A stretch of 64,000 bases of DNA from Kitasatospora cineracea (GTDB lineage: Bacteria; Actinomycetota; Actinomycetes; Streptomycetales; Streptomycetaceae), in the NCBI RefSeq assembly GCF_003751605.1, contig NZ_RJVJ01000001.1, forward strand, positions 3,720,001 through 3,784,000. Direction: 5' to 3'. The position numbers were made by a program, and so were the translations under genes. The notes beneath the pieces are model-generated. The model made no database searches and was not told the DNA's origin. It saw only the letters and a list, made by a program, of their open reading frames with translations. Shown here piece by piece: positions 7,814-16,073 of this stretch (within the stretch, counting starts at the first letter, position 1; each line of letters opens with the position of its first letter).

Positions 7814-8621
7814 ACGCCCGCCGGTCGACCTCACCCGGCGCCCGTCGATCGAGGAACTGCGGGCGGTGATCCACCCCGAGGGGATGCTGCAGCGCCGCAG
7901 CGCCGAGCACTGGGCCGGCCGCCTCTACATGCGGAGGATCTCGCTGCGGATCACCCGGGTCCTGTCGACCGCCACGGCGATCACGCCCAACGGCCTGACC
8001 TACCTGATGATGCTCACCGGCATCCTGGCCGGCCTCGCTCTGATCGTCCCCGGCCTGACCGGCGCGGTCCTGGGCGCGGTGCTGATCCAGGTCTACCTGC
8101 TGCTGGACTGCGTGGACGGCGAGGTGGCCCGCTGGCGCCGGCAGACCTCGCTCACCGGCGTCTACCTGGACCGGGTCGGCCACTACATGTCCGAGGCCGC
8201 GCTGCTCACCGGCCTGGGCCTGCGGGCCGCCGACCTGTTCCACCGCGAGGGCGCGCACGCCGCCTGGCAGTGGGCCTTCCTGGGCACGCTGGCCGCGCTC
8301 GGCGCGATCCTGATCAAGTCCGAGACCGACCTGGTGGACGTGGCCCGGGCCCGCTCCGGCCTGACCGCCGTCGAGGACAGCGCCTCGGTGCCGCGCTCGA
8401 CCGCGGTGGCCAAGGCCCGCCGGGCCGCCTCGCTGCTGAAGTTCCACCGCCTGGTCGGCGCGGTCGAGGCCTCGCTGTTCATCCTGGCCGCCGGCATCGC
8501 CGACGCGGTCCGCGGCGACCTGTTCTTCACCCGCCTCGCGGTCGTGGTGCTGGCCGCCATCGCCGTGCTGCAGACCGTCCTGCACCTGCTGTCCATCGTG
8601 CTGTCCAGCAGGCTGCGATGA
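7791..8621 (+). CDS. CDP-alcohol phosphatidyltransferase family membrane protein
   Basis: A 276-residue membrane protein, about six hydrophobic segments. The active-site motif lies at 106-131: D106-x2-D109-G110-x2-A113-R114-x8-G123-x3-D127-x3-H131. The fourth, catalytic-base position is His instead of the usual Asp. The other three metal-binding Asp residues are present. The enzyme should transfer a phosphoalcohol from a CDP-alcohol to an acceptor at the membrane. Its start lies 23 bases inside the dehydrogenase gene, indicating tight coupling. Substrates are inferred from neighbours: CDP-glycerol-like donor and an unknown lipid or polyol acceptor. Confidence 0.82.
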   Translation: MSKPSTAERPPVDLTRRPSIEELRAVIHPEGMLQRRSAEHWAGRLYMRRISLRITRVLSTATAITPNGLTYLMMLTGILAGLALIVPGLTGAVLGAVLIQVYLLLDCVDGEVARWRRQTSLTGVYLDRVGHYMSEAALLTGLGLRAADLFHREGAHAAWQWAFLGTLAALGAILIKSETDLVDVARARSGLTAVEDSASVPRSTAVAKARRAASLLKFHRLVGAVEASLFILAAGIADAVRGDLFFTRLAVVVLAAIAVLQTVLHLLSIVLSSRLR

Positions 8622-9502
8622 GCGACGACTTCCGGCTCGGCGCGGTCATCATCACGATGGGCAACCGGCCCGCCGAACTGAACGCCCTGATCGAGTCGGT
8701 GCGCGCCCAGCAGGGCCCGCCGGTGGAGCTCGCGGTGGTCGGCAACGGCGCCCCGCTGCCCGTCCTGCCCGAGGGCGTGCGCAGCGTCGAGCTGCCGGAG
8801 AACCTGGGCATCCCCGGCGGCCGCAACGTCGGCATCGAGCTGTTCGGCCCGGACGGCCGGGACGTCGACGCGGTGCTCTTCCTGGACGACGACGGCCTGC
8901 TGCCGAACACCGACTCGGCCGAGCTGCTGCGCGCGGCGTTCACCGCCGACCCGGGCCTGGGCATCGTCTCGTTCCGGATCGCCGACCCGGAGACCGGCAC
9001 CACCCAGCGCCGCCACGTCCCCCGGCTGCGCGCCAGCGACCCGCTGCACGCCTCCCGGGTCACCACCTTCCTGGGCGGCGCCAGCGCGGTGCGCAGCGCG
9101 GTGTTCCCGCAGGCCGGGCAGCTGCCGGCGGAGTTCTTCTACGCGCACGAGGAGACCGACCTGGCCTGGCGCGCGCTGGACGCCGGCTGGTCGATCGACT
9201 ACCGCCCGGACGTGGTGCTGCACCACCCGGCGACCTCCCCGGCCCGGCACGCGACCTACTTCCACAACGTGGCCCGCAACCGGGTGTGGCTGGCCCGACG
9301 GAACCTTCCGGCCCCGTTGGTGCCTCTCTACCTGGGAACCTGGTTCCTGCTGACCGTGCTCAGGCGTCCCTCCGGGGCGGCGCTGAAGGCGTGGCTCGGC
9401 GGGTTCCGGGCCGGCTGGAGCGAGCCCTGCGGTCCGCGCCGGCCGATGAAGTGGTCCACCGTCTGGCGCTTGACCCGACTCGGCAGACCGCCAATCATCT
9501 GA
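8618..9502 (+). CDS. GT2-family glycosyltransferase
   Basis: A 294-residue glycosyltransferase with a GT-A fold. It begins with the nucleotide-binding strand LGAVIITMGNRPAEL. A DxD-like LFLDDDG at about residues 87-93 follows, then the acceptor/base motif HEETDLAWR near 180-188. A hydrophobic stretch near 226-248 may associate with the membrane. The start ATGA overlaps the stop of the transferase gene. In this operon it probably decorates the glycerophosphate product before export. The sugar donor cannot be read from sequence. Confidence 0.82.
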   Translation: MSDDFRLGAVIITMGNRPAELNALIESVRAQQGPPVELAVVGNGAPLPVLPEGVRSVELPENLGIPGGRNVGIELFGPDGRDVDAVLFLDDDGLLPNTDSAELLRAAFTADPGLGIVSFRIADPETGTTQRRHVPRLRASDPLHASRVTTFLGGASAVRSAVFPQAGQLPAEFFYAHEETDLAWRALDAGWSIDYRPDVVLHHPATSPARHATYFHNVARNRVWLARRNLPAPLVPLYLGTWFLLTVLRRPSGAALKAWLGGFRAGWSEPCGPRRPMKWSTVWRLTRLGRPPII

Positions 9503-9622
9503 TCGCAACCGGTCGGCTCCTTCCCCGGGCCGGCCGGACGCACACCAGAGCTCCCCGTGGTACGCCCCGGTCCCCTGTCCCGTCCCCCCGGGCAGCGGAT
9601 TCCGACCCCCTGAAGGACGAAT

Positions 9623-10594
9623 GTGTCGACACTGAGTGACCCGGTCAACCTCTCCGCACCAAGGGGTTCCGACGCGGGTCTGACCCCGAAGCAGCTCGCG
9701 GACAAGTACGGGTTGTCCGTCAGCGGCAAGCGGCCGAGCCTGTCCGAGTACGTCCGCCAGCTGTGGGCCCGCCGCGCCTTCATCAGCGCGTTCGCCACGG
9801 CCCGGCTGGTCGCGCAGTACACCACGGCGAAGCTCGGCCAGGTCTGGCAGGTGCTCACCCCGCTGCTGAACTGCGCGGTGTTCTACCTGGTCTTCGGTCT
9901 GATCATGAGCAACCGGGACACCGTCCCGAACTACATCGCCTGGCTCTGCATCGGCGTCTTCATCTTCCAGTTCTCGCAGAGCGCGATCCAGGCCGGCACC
10001 CGGTCGATCTCCGACAACCTGGGCCTGATCCGGGCGCTGCACTTCCCGCGCGCCAGCCTGCCGATCGCCTTCACCATCATCCAGCTCCAGCAGCTGCTGA
10101 TCTCGATGGTGGTGCTGGTCGTCATCGTGCTGCTGAACGGCATCACCCCGGGCACGACCTGGCTGCTGATCATCCCGGCGCTGGTGCTCCAGTCGATGTT
10201 CAACACCGGCCTGGCCCTGGTGATGGCCCGGATCGGCTCCAAGACCTCCGACATCTCGCAGCTGATGCCGTTCCTGCTGCGCACCTGGATGTACGTCTCC
10301 GGCGTGATGTACAGCGTGTCGAGCTTCATCGAGAAGTGGCCGCCGCTCTGGCAGACGATCTACTCGTGGAACCCGGCCGTGGTCTACATGGACCTGATCC
10401 GCTACGCCTTCATGCCCGAGAGCTTCGACAAGAAGCTCTACCCGGGCGGCCTGGACGCCCACGGCAACCAGCTGCCGAAGGCGCTGATCCTGCCCGACCA
10501 CATCTGGATCATGGCCACCACCTGGGCGGTCGTCGCCTTCGCCGTCGGTTTCCTGTTCTTCTGGAAGGCAGAGGAGGAGTACGGCCGTGGCTGA
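9623..10594 (+). CDS. ABC-2 type permease, TagG/Wzm-like polysaccharide exporter
   Basis: A 323-residue permease with a cytoplasmic N-terminal arm and six predicted membrane helices (first around residues 70-95, last around 297-315). The LGQVWQVLTPLLN segment near 73-85 is the interfacial helix typical of teichoic acid and O-antigen exporters. GTG 9623 follows AAGGA by 6 bases; ATG 9621 hits an immediate stop. It pairs with the ATPase encoded by the next, overlapping gene. It probably moves a lipid-linked surface polymer or glycolipid out of the cell. A 120-base gap separates it from the glycosyltransferase gene. Confidence 0.85.
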   Translation: MSTLSDPVNLSAPRGSDAGLTPKQLADKYGLSVSGKRPSLSEYVRQLWARRAFISAFATARLVAQYTTAKLGQVWQVLTPLLNCAVFYLVFGLIMSNRDTVPNYIAWLCIGVFIFQFSQSAIQAGTRSISDNLGLIRALHFPRASLPIAFTIIQLQQLLISMVVLVVIVLLNGITPGTTWLLIIPALVLQSMFNTGLALVMARIGSKTSDISQLMPFLLRTWMYVSGVMYSVSSFIEKWPPLWQTIYSWNPAVVYMDLIRYAFMPESFDKKLYPGGLDAHGNQLPKALILPDHIWIMATTWAVVAFAVGFLFFWKAEEEYGRG

Positions 10595-11402
10595 CGCAGC
10601 TCTCGACACCGTCAAGGAGGCCACCGCGGTGGACACCGACAAGGCCAGGGTCCCCACCGTGGTGGTGGACGACGTGCACATCGTCTACAAGGTGCACGGC
10701 GCCGGTTCCGGCAAGGGCAGCGCCACCTCGGCGCTGAGCCGGATCATCACCCGCAAGAAGTCGCCCTCGATCCGCGAGGTGCACGCGGTGCGCGGCATCA
10801 GCTTCACCGCGTACAAGGGCGAGGCGATCGGCCTGATCGGCTCGAACGGCTCCGGCAAGTCGACCATGCTGGCGGCCATCGCCGGCCTGCTGCCGACCGA
10901 GCGGGGGGCCATCTACACCCACGGCCAGCCCTCGCTGCTGGGCGTCAACGCGGCGCTGATGAACGACCTGACCGGCGAGCGCAACGTGGTGCTGGGCTGC
11001 CTGGCGATGGGCATGTCCCCGGCCCAGGTGCGCAAGCGCTACCAGGGCATCGTCGACTTCTCGGGCATCAACGAGAAGGGCGACTTCATCTCGCTGCCGA
11101 TGCGCACCTACTCCTCAGGCATGGGCGCCCGCCTGCGGTTCTCCATCGCGGCGGCGAAGACCCACGACGTGCTGCTGATCGACGAGGCCCTCGCCACCGG
11201 CGACCAGGGCTTCCAGCAGCGCTCCAAGGCCCGGATCAACGAGCTGCGCAAGGAGGCCGGCACGGTCTTCCTGGTCAGCCACGACAACAACGCGATCCGC
11301 GAGGTCTGCGAGCGCACCATCTGGATCGAGCACGGCGAGCTGATCATGGACGGGCACACCGACGAGGTGGTCCGCCGGTACGAGAAGGGCGAGCGCCCCT
11401 GA
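10587..11402 (+). CDS. ABC transporter ATPase, TagH/Wzt-like
   Basis: A 271-residue ATPase: Walker A GSNGSGKST at about residues 85-93, signature YSSGMGARL near 172-180, Walker B LLIDEAL near 192-198, and H-loop LVSHD near 228. The degenerate YSSGM signature is the form of the TagH/Wzt polysaccharide subfamily. There is no C-terminal substrate-recognition domain, so it resembles short TagH forms. GTG 10587 overlaps the permease stop and has GAGGAGGAG 7-8 bases upstream. Last gene of the operon, followed by a strong hairpin. Confidence 0.88.
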   Translation: MADAALDTVKEATAVDTDKARVPTVVVDDVHIVYKVHGAGSGKGSATSALSRIITRKKSPSIREVHAVRGISFTAYKGEAIGLIGSNGSGKSTMLAAIAGLLPTERGAIYTHGQPSLLGVNAALMNDLTGERNVVLGCLAMGMSPAQVRKRYQGIVDFSGINEKGDFISLPMRTYSSGMGARLRFSIAAAKTHDVLLIDEALATGDQGFQQRSKARINELRKEAGTVFLVSHDNNAIREVCERTIWIEHGELIMDGHTDEVVRRYEKGERP

Positions 11403-11414
11403 GCGGGGGCGGGT

Positions 11415-11475
11415 CGCACGGCGCAGGGCCGGTGCGCGGGGAGCGGATCCCCGGGCACCGGCCCTGCGCCGTGCG
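11415..11475 (+). terminator. Large hairpin terminator after the exporter operon
   Basis: Two 21-base arms (11415-11435 and 11455-11475) are perfectly complementary. They enclose a 19-base loop that can itself pair GGGG with CCCC. No U-tract follows, as is common in high-GC actinobacteria. It separates the exporter operon from the hopanoid operon on the same strand. Confidence 0.8.
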
Positions 11476-11555
11476 GCGGGTGAAGGCGTGGCGACGGAAG
11501 CGTGTCCGTGGCGCGGTGGCGGTGCGGCCCGGTGTAGAACGGGGGAGTGACGGCA

Positions 11556-12515
11556 GTGTCGGATTCAACTAAGTCGGATAACCAGACAGCGGCGGTGACG
11601 CTGGACAAGGCGGACCTGGAGAACTTCCCGGTCGCCCCCGGCTTCCTGCCCGCCGCCTGGCGCGGCGACCTGATGGCGGTCTACGGCTTCGCCCGCCTGG
11701 TCGACGACGCCGGCGACGGCGACCTCGCCGACCCGGCCGCCGCCGCCCGGCTGCTGGACGTGCCCGGCGCCCCCGCGGACGAGGGCTTCCGGCTCGCCCT
11801 GCTGGACGGCCTGGAGCGCGACCTGGACCGCGCCTTCGCCGCCGCCCTCGGCGACGACCCGTCCCCGCACGGCACCGTCCTGGGCACCGACCCCGGCGAG
11901 CCCCGGCACCCGCTGATGCGCGCCCTGGTCCCGCTGATCGAGCGGCACGCCGTCACCCCCGAGCCGTTCCGCCGGCTGATCGAGGCCAACCGGGTGGACC
12001 AGACCACCACCCGCTACCCGGCCTACGCCGACCTGCGCCACTACTGCACGCTCTCCGCCGACCCGGTCGGCCGCCTGGTGCTCGCGCTGGCCGGCCGGGC
12101 CACCCCGGACCGGATCGAGCTGTCCGACGCGATCTGCACCGCGCTGCAGATCGTCGAGCACCTCCAGGACGTCGCCGAGGACCTCGACCGCGGCCGGATC
12201 TACCTCCCGCTCGAGGACCTGGCGGCCTTCGGCGTCACCGAGCGCGACCTCGCCGCCGACACCGCCTCCCGCGGCGTGCGCCAGCTGATCGCCTGGGAGG
12301 CGAGCCGGGCCCGGACCCTGCTCGACCGCGGCGCGCCGCTGGTGGGTACGGTTCACGGGAGGCTCCGACTGCTGCTGGCGGGATTCACCGCCGGCGGGTA
12401 CGCGGCCCTGGACGCCATCGAGGCGGTCAGGTTCGACGTGCTCGCGCACCGGGCGAAGCCCGACAAGCGCCGCCTGGCCGGCCGGGCGGCGGCACTCTTC
12501 GTGAAGGGAAGGTGA
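11556..12515 (+). CDS. hpnC: Squalene synthase HpnC (hydroxysqualene-forming)
   Basis: A 319-residue trans-isoprenyl diphosphate synthase-type protein. The first Asp-rich motif LVDDAGDGD is at about residues 49-57. The second, LQDVAEDLDRGRIYLP, lies near 204-219. In the HpnCDE route, HpnC converts presqualene diphosphate to hydroxysqualene. GTG 11556 is chosen because GGGGGAG sits 8 bases upstream; GTG 11547 is in frame but lies inside that site. First gene of the hopanoid operon, overlapping hpnD by 4 bases. Confidence 0.9.
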   Translation: MSDSTKSDNQTAAVTLDKADLENFPVAPGFLPAAWRGDLMAVYGFARLVDDAGDGDLADPAAAARLLDVPGAPADEGFRLALLDGLERDLDRAFAAALGDDPSPHGTVLGTDPGEPRHPLMRALVPLIERHAVTPEPFRRLIEANRVDQTTTRYPAYADLRHYCTLSADPVGRLVLALAGRATPDRIELSDAICTALQIVEHLQDVAEDLDRGRIYLPLEDLAAFGVTERDLAADTASRGVRQLIAWEASRARTLLDRGAPLVGTVHGRLRLLLAGFTAGGYAALDAIEAVRFDVLAHRAKPDKRRLAGRAAALFVKGR

Positions 12516-13414
12516 GCGCCCGCGTGGGGGCATCACCACTGGCGTCCGCGCCGGTCATGGCGGCCTACCGGTACTGCGAGGCGGTCACCGCCCTGCAGGC
12601 CCGCAACTTCAGCTACGGAATCCGGCTGCTGCCCGAGGCCAAGCGGCTGGCGATGTCCGCGCTGTACGCGCTGGCCCGCCGGGTCGACGACATCGGCGAC
12701 GGCGAACTGCCCGCCGAGCAGAAGGCCGAGGCACTGGCCCGCACCCGCGTCCTGCTCGACGAGGTCCGGGCGGGCGCGGTCACCGAGGAGGACACCGACC
12801 CGATCAAGGTCGCGCTGGCCGACGCGGCCCGCCGCTTCCCGATCCCGCTCGGCGGCTTCGACGAACTGATCGACGGCGTCGAGATGGACCTCAAGGGCGT
12901 CGAGTACGGCACCTACGAGGAGCTCAAGGTCTACTGCCGCTGCGTGGCCGGCTCGATCGGCCGGCTCTCGCTGGGCGTCTACGGCTGCGACGAGTGGGAG
13001 CGCGGCGCCGAGTACGCCGACACCCTGGGCCTGGCCCTGCAGCTCACCAACATCCTGCGCGACGTGCGCGAGGACGCCCTGAACGGCCGCACCTACCTGC
13101 CCACCGAGGACCTGGTCCGGTTCGGCTGCCAGCAGGGCTTCGCGCTGCCCGCCCTCCCGGCCGGCGCCGACTTCACCGGCCTGGTCGCCTTCGAGGCCGA
13201 ACGCGCCCAGCGCGCCTTCGAGGAGGGCCTGCGGCTGCTCCCGATGCTCGACCGCCGCAGCCGCGCCGCCACCGCCGCGATGGCCGGCATCTACCACCGC
13301 CTGCTCGGCCGGATCGCCGCCGACCCGCACTCGGTGCTCCGCGGCCGGGTCTCGCTGCCCGGCTGGGAGAAGGCGTACGTGGCACTGTCCGGGCTCGCCG
13401 GAGGGCGTTCTTGA
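12512..13414 (+). CDS. hpnD: Presqualene diphosphate synthase HpnD
   Basis: A 300-residue squalene/phytoene synthase homolog with FSYGIRLLP at about residues 33-41 and the first Asp-rich motif RRVDDIGDGE at 56-65. The second, NILRDVREDALNGRTYLP, is near 176-193. It condenses two farnesyl diphosphates to presqualene diphosphate. HpnD keeps the strongly conserved NILRDVxED form, whereas HpnC upstream is more divergent, as usual for the pair. The GTG start overlaps the hpnC stop. About 94 bases of non-coding sequence separate it from hpnE. Confidence 0.92.
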   Translation: MSARVGASPLASAPVMAAYRYCEAVTALQARNFSYGIRLLPEAKRLAMSALYALARRVDDIGDGELPAEQKAEALARTRVLLDEVRAGAVTEEDTDPIKVALADAARRFPIPLGGFDELIDGVEMDLKGVEYGTYEELKVYCRCVAGSIGRLSLGVYGCDEWERGAEYADTLGLALQLTNILRDVREDALNGRTYLPTEDLVRFGCQQGFALPALPAGADFTGLVAFEAERAQRAFEEGLRLLPMLDRRSRAATAAMAGIYHRLLGRIAADPHSVLRGRVSLPGWEKAYVALSGLAGGRS

Positions 13415-13508
13415 TTCTCGCGCCAGTTCTGTCACGCTGTGTCAACAGGGAATCACGACGCATGCGCACGTTGTTGTGCCCACCGTCCACTGCCGTCCGG
13501 GAGGGCCG

Positions 13509-14906
13509 ATGAGCACGCCGACAACGCCGCGCGAGCGCACCGCCGTGGTCGTCGGCGGCGGCCTGGCCGGCATCACCGCGGCCCTCCGCCTCGCCGACGC
13601 GGGCGTGCGCACCACCCTGCTGGAGGCCCGGCCCCGGCTCGGCGGCCTGGCCTTCTCCTTCCAGCGCGGCGACCTGACCGTCGACAACGGCCAGCACGTC
13701 TACCTGCGCTGCTGCACCGCCTACCGCGGCCTGGTCGACCGGCTCGGCGCGAACGCCCTGGTCGACCTCCAGCCCCGGCTGGACGTCCCGGTGCTCTCGC
13801 TCGCCCCCGACGGCACCCGCAGCCTCGGCCGGCTGCGCCGCGCCGAGCTGCCCGTCCCGCTGCACCTGGCCGGCAGCCTCGCCACCTACCGGCACCTGAG
13901 CCCGGCCGACCGGCTGCGGGTGGTGCGCGGCGCGCTCGCCCTGCAGAAGCTCGACCTCGCCGACCCGGCGCTGGACGACCTCTCCTTCGGCGAGTGGCTG
14001 CGCCGGCACGGCCAGACCCCGGCCACCGTGGCCGCCGTCTGGGACCTGGTCGGCGTGGCCACCCTGAACGCCACCGCCGACCGCACCTCGCTGGCGCTGG
14101 CCGCGATGGTCTTCAAGACCGGCCTGCTCTCCGAGCCGGGCGCCGCCGACATCGGCACGGCCGGCGTCCCGCTCGGCGAGATCCACCACGACCGGGCGAC
14201 GGCCGAGCTGGAGCGGGCCGGCGTCCGGATCCGGCTGCGCACCCGGGCCGCCGAGCTGAAGGCCGCCGAGCAGAACGCCGTCCGGCTGGAGGGCGGCGAA
14301 CTGCTCACCGCCGACACCGTGGTGCTGGCCGGCGCCCAGGACACCGCCGCCGCCCTGCTGCCGCCCGGCGCCGTCCCCGACCAGCACCGGCTGGCCGGCT
14401 TCGGCACCGCCCCGATCCTCAACGTGCACGTGGTCTACGACCGGCCGCTGATCCGCCGCCCGTTCTTCGCGGCGCTCGGCTCCCCGGTGCAGTTCGTCTT
14501 CGACCGCACCCGGCACTCCGGCCTGGCCGTCCCCGGCGCCCAGTACCTGGCGGTCTCGCAGTCCGCCGCCGAGGACGAGATCGACCTGCCGGTGGCCGAA
14601 CTGCGGGCCCGCTACCTGCCGGAGCTGGAGCGGCTGCTGCCGGCCGCCCGCGGCGCCCGGGTGCTGGACTTCTTCGTCACCCGGGAGCGCACCGCCACCT
14701 TCGACCCGGCGCCCGGCACCGCCCGGCTGCGCCCCGGCGCGCGCACCGACCTCCCCGGCATCCTGCTCGCCGGGTCCTGGACGGCCACGGGTTGGCCAGC
14801 GACCATGGAGGGCGCGGTGCGCAGCGGGCACGCTGCCGCCGACGCCGCCCTGGCCGGCCACGGCCGGCTCCCGGTCGACCGGGGGGACGGGCGGTGGCCC
14901 CGATGA
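13509..14906 (+). CDS. hpnE: Hydroxysqualene dehydroxylase HpnE
   Basis: A 465-residue FAD-dependent amine-oxidase-fold protein. The Rossmann motif VVVGGGLAGITAALRLADAG lies near residues 12-31, with the ribose-binding acidic residue in LEARPRLGG. A C-terminal FAD segment contains LLAGSWTATGWPATMEGAVR. HpnE reduces hydroxysqualene to squalene using FADH2, finishing the HpnCDE route. ATG 13509 has GGGAGGG 4-5 bases upstream. Its stop overlaps a possible ATGA start of the prenyl synthase gene. Confidence 0.9.
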   Translation: MSTPTTPRERTAVVVGGGLAGITAALRLADAGVRTTLLEARPRLGGLAFSFQRGDLTVDNGQHVYLRCCTAYRGLVDRLGANALVDLQPRLDVPVLSLAPDGTRSLGRLRRAELPVPLHLAGSLATYRHLSPADRLRVVRGALALQKLDLADPALDDLSFGEWLRRHGQTPATVAAVWDLVGVATLNATADRTSLALAAMVFKTGLLSEPGAADIGTAGVPLGEIHHDRATAELERAGVRIRLRTRAAELKAAEQNAVRLEGGELLTADTVVLAGAQDTAAALLPPGAVPDQHRLAGFGTAPILNVHVVYDRPLIRRPFFAALGSPVQFVFDRTRHSGLAVPGAQYLAVSQSAAEDEIDLPVAELRARYLPELERLLPAARGARVLDFFVTRERTATFDPAPGTARLRPGARTDLPGILLAGSWTATGWPATMEGAVRSGHAAADAALAGHGRLPVDRGDGRWPR

Positions 14907-14992
14907 CGCCGAGCCCCCACCCCCCGACCACCGACACCACAACCGTCCGACCGCCCGCCGCGGCCGGACGGACGCACCGAGAGGGAACGCAC

Positions 14993-16066
14993 GTGGAGGC
15001 ACGCACCGGCTTGACGGTCGAGGACACCCCGACCGTCCTCGACCTGCTGGCGCGCGGACGCACGCTCTGCACGCCGCCGATGCGCGCGGCCGTCGCCCGT
15101 TTGGCGGCACCGATGGACACCGTCGCGGCCTACCACTTCGGCTGGATCGACCGGGACGGCCGCCCCGCCGCGGGCGACGGCGGCAAGGCCGTGCGACCGG
15201 CGCTGGCCCTGCTGTCCGCCGAAGCGGTGGGCGCCGACGCGCAGGTGGGCGTACCCGGCGGCGTGTCGGTCGAGCTGGTGCACAATTTCTCCCTCCTCCA
15301 TGATGACCTGATGGACGGTGACGAGACGCGCAGGCACCGGGCCACCGCCTGGACGGTCTTCGGCCCGGCCCAGGCCGTGCTGGCCGGCGACGCGCTGGCC
15401 ACCCTCGGCACCGAGGTCCTGCTGGACGCCGCGGTGACCGGCGGGGCCGCCCCGGCCGACGCCGCCCGGGCCGTCCGGCTGATCACCACCGCCACCCGGG
15501 GGCTGATCGACGGCCAGGCCCTGGACGTCTCGTTCGAGCAGCGCGACGCGGTGACGGTCGAGGAGTGCCTGGCCATGGAGGGCGGCAAGACCGGCGCCCT
15601 GCTGGCGGCCTCCGCGGCGATCGGCGCGGTGCTGGCCGGCGCCGACGACAAGGTCTCCGACGCGCTCCAGCGGTACGGCCACCACCTGGGCCTGGCGTTC
15701 CAGGCGGTGGACGACCTGCTGGGCATCTGGGGTGCCACCGAAGTGACCGGCAAGCCGCACTGGAGCGACCTCCAGTCGCGGAAGAAGTCGCTGCCGGTGT
15801 GCGCCGCGCTGGCCGAGGGGGGCGCCGCCTCCCGCGAGCTGGCCGCACAGCTGGCCGACCCGACCGGCCGCGGCGAGGAGAGCGAGCAGACGCTCGCCGC
15901 CCGCGCCGCGCTGATCGAGCGGGCCGGCGGCCGGGCCTGGACGCAGGAAGAGGCCCGCCGCCAGTACGACACCGCCCTCGCCGCCCTCGGCGAGGTGCCC
16001 ATGGCCGACGAGGTGCGCGAGCACTTCGTCGCACTCGCCGAATTCGTGGTGGTCAGAGAGAGGTGA
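14993..16066 (+). CDS. Polyprenyl (farnesyl/geranylgeranyl-type) diphosphate synthase
   Basis: A 357-residue E-polyprenyl synthase. The first Asp-rich motif LLHDDLMDGDETRRHR lies near residues 100-115. The second, AVDDLLGIWG, is near 239-248, and GQALDVSFE near 177-185. In this operon it most likely makes farnesyl diphosphate for HpnD. Chain length cannot be fixed from sequence alone. GTG 14993 has GAGGGAA 6 bases upstream. The alternative ATG 14903 overlaps the hpnE stop and would add 30 low-complexity residues. The stop is followed by shc after 7 bases. Confidence 0.88.
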   Translation: MEARTGLTVEDTPTVLDLLARGRTLCTPPMRAAVARLAAPMDTVAAYHFGWIDRDGRPAAGDGGKAVRPALALLSAEAVGADAQVGVPGGVSVELVHNFSLLHDDLMDGDETRRHRATAWTVFGPAQAVLAGDALATLGTEVLLDAAVTGGAAPADAARAVRLITTATRGLIDGQALDVSFEQRDAVTVEECLAMEGGKTGALLAASAAIGAVLAGADDKVSDALQRYGHHLGLAFQAVDDLLGIWGATEVTGKPHWSDLQSRKKSLPVCAALAEGGAASRELAAQLADPTGRGEESEQTLAARAALIERAGGRAWTQEEARRQYDTALAALGEVPMADEVREHFVALAEFVVVRER

Positions 16067-16073
16067 CGTAAGA

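Noticed and set aside
7791..8621. CDP-alcohol gene as phosphatidylglycerophosphate synthase (pgsA)
   Set aside because: The motif ends in His and the operon context (LicC-like, G1P dehydrogenase, exporter) does not fit housekeeping pgsA.
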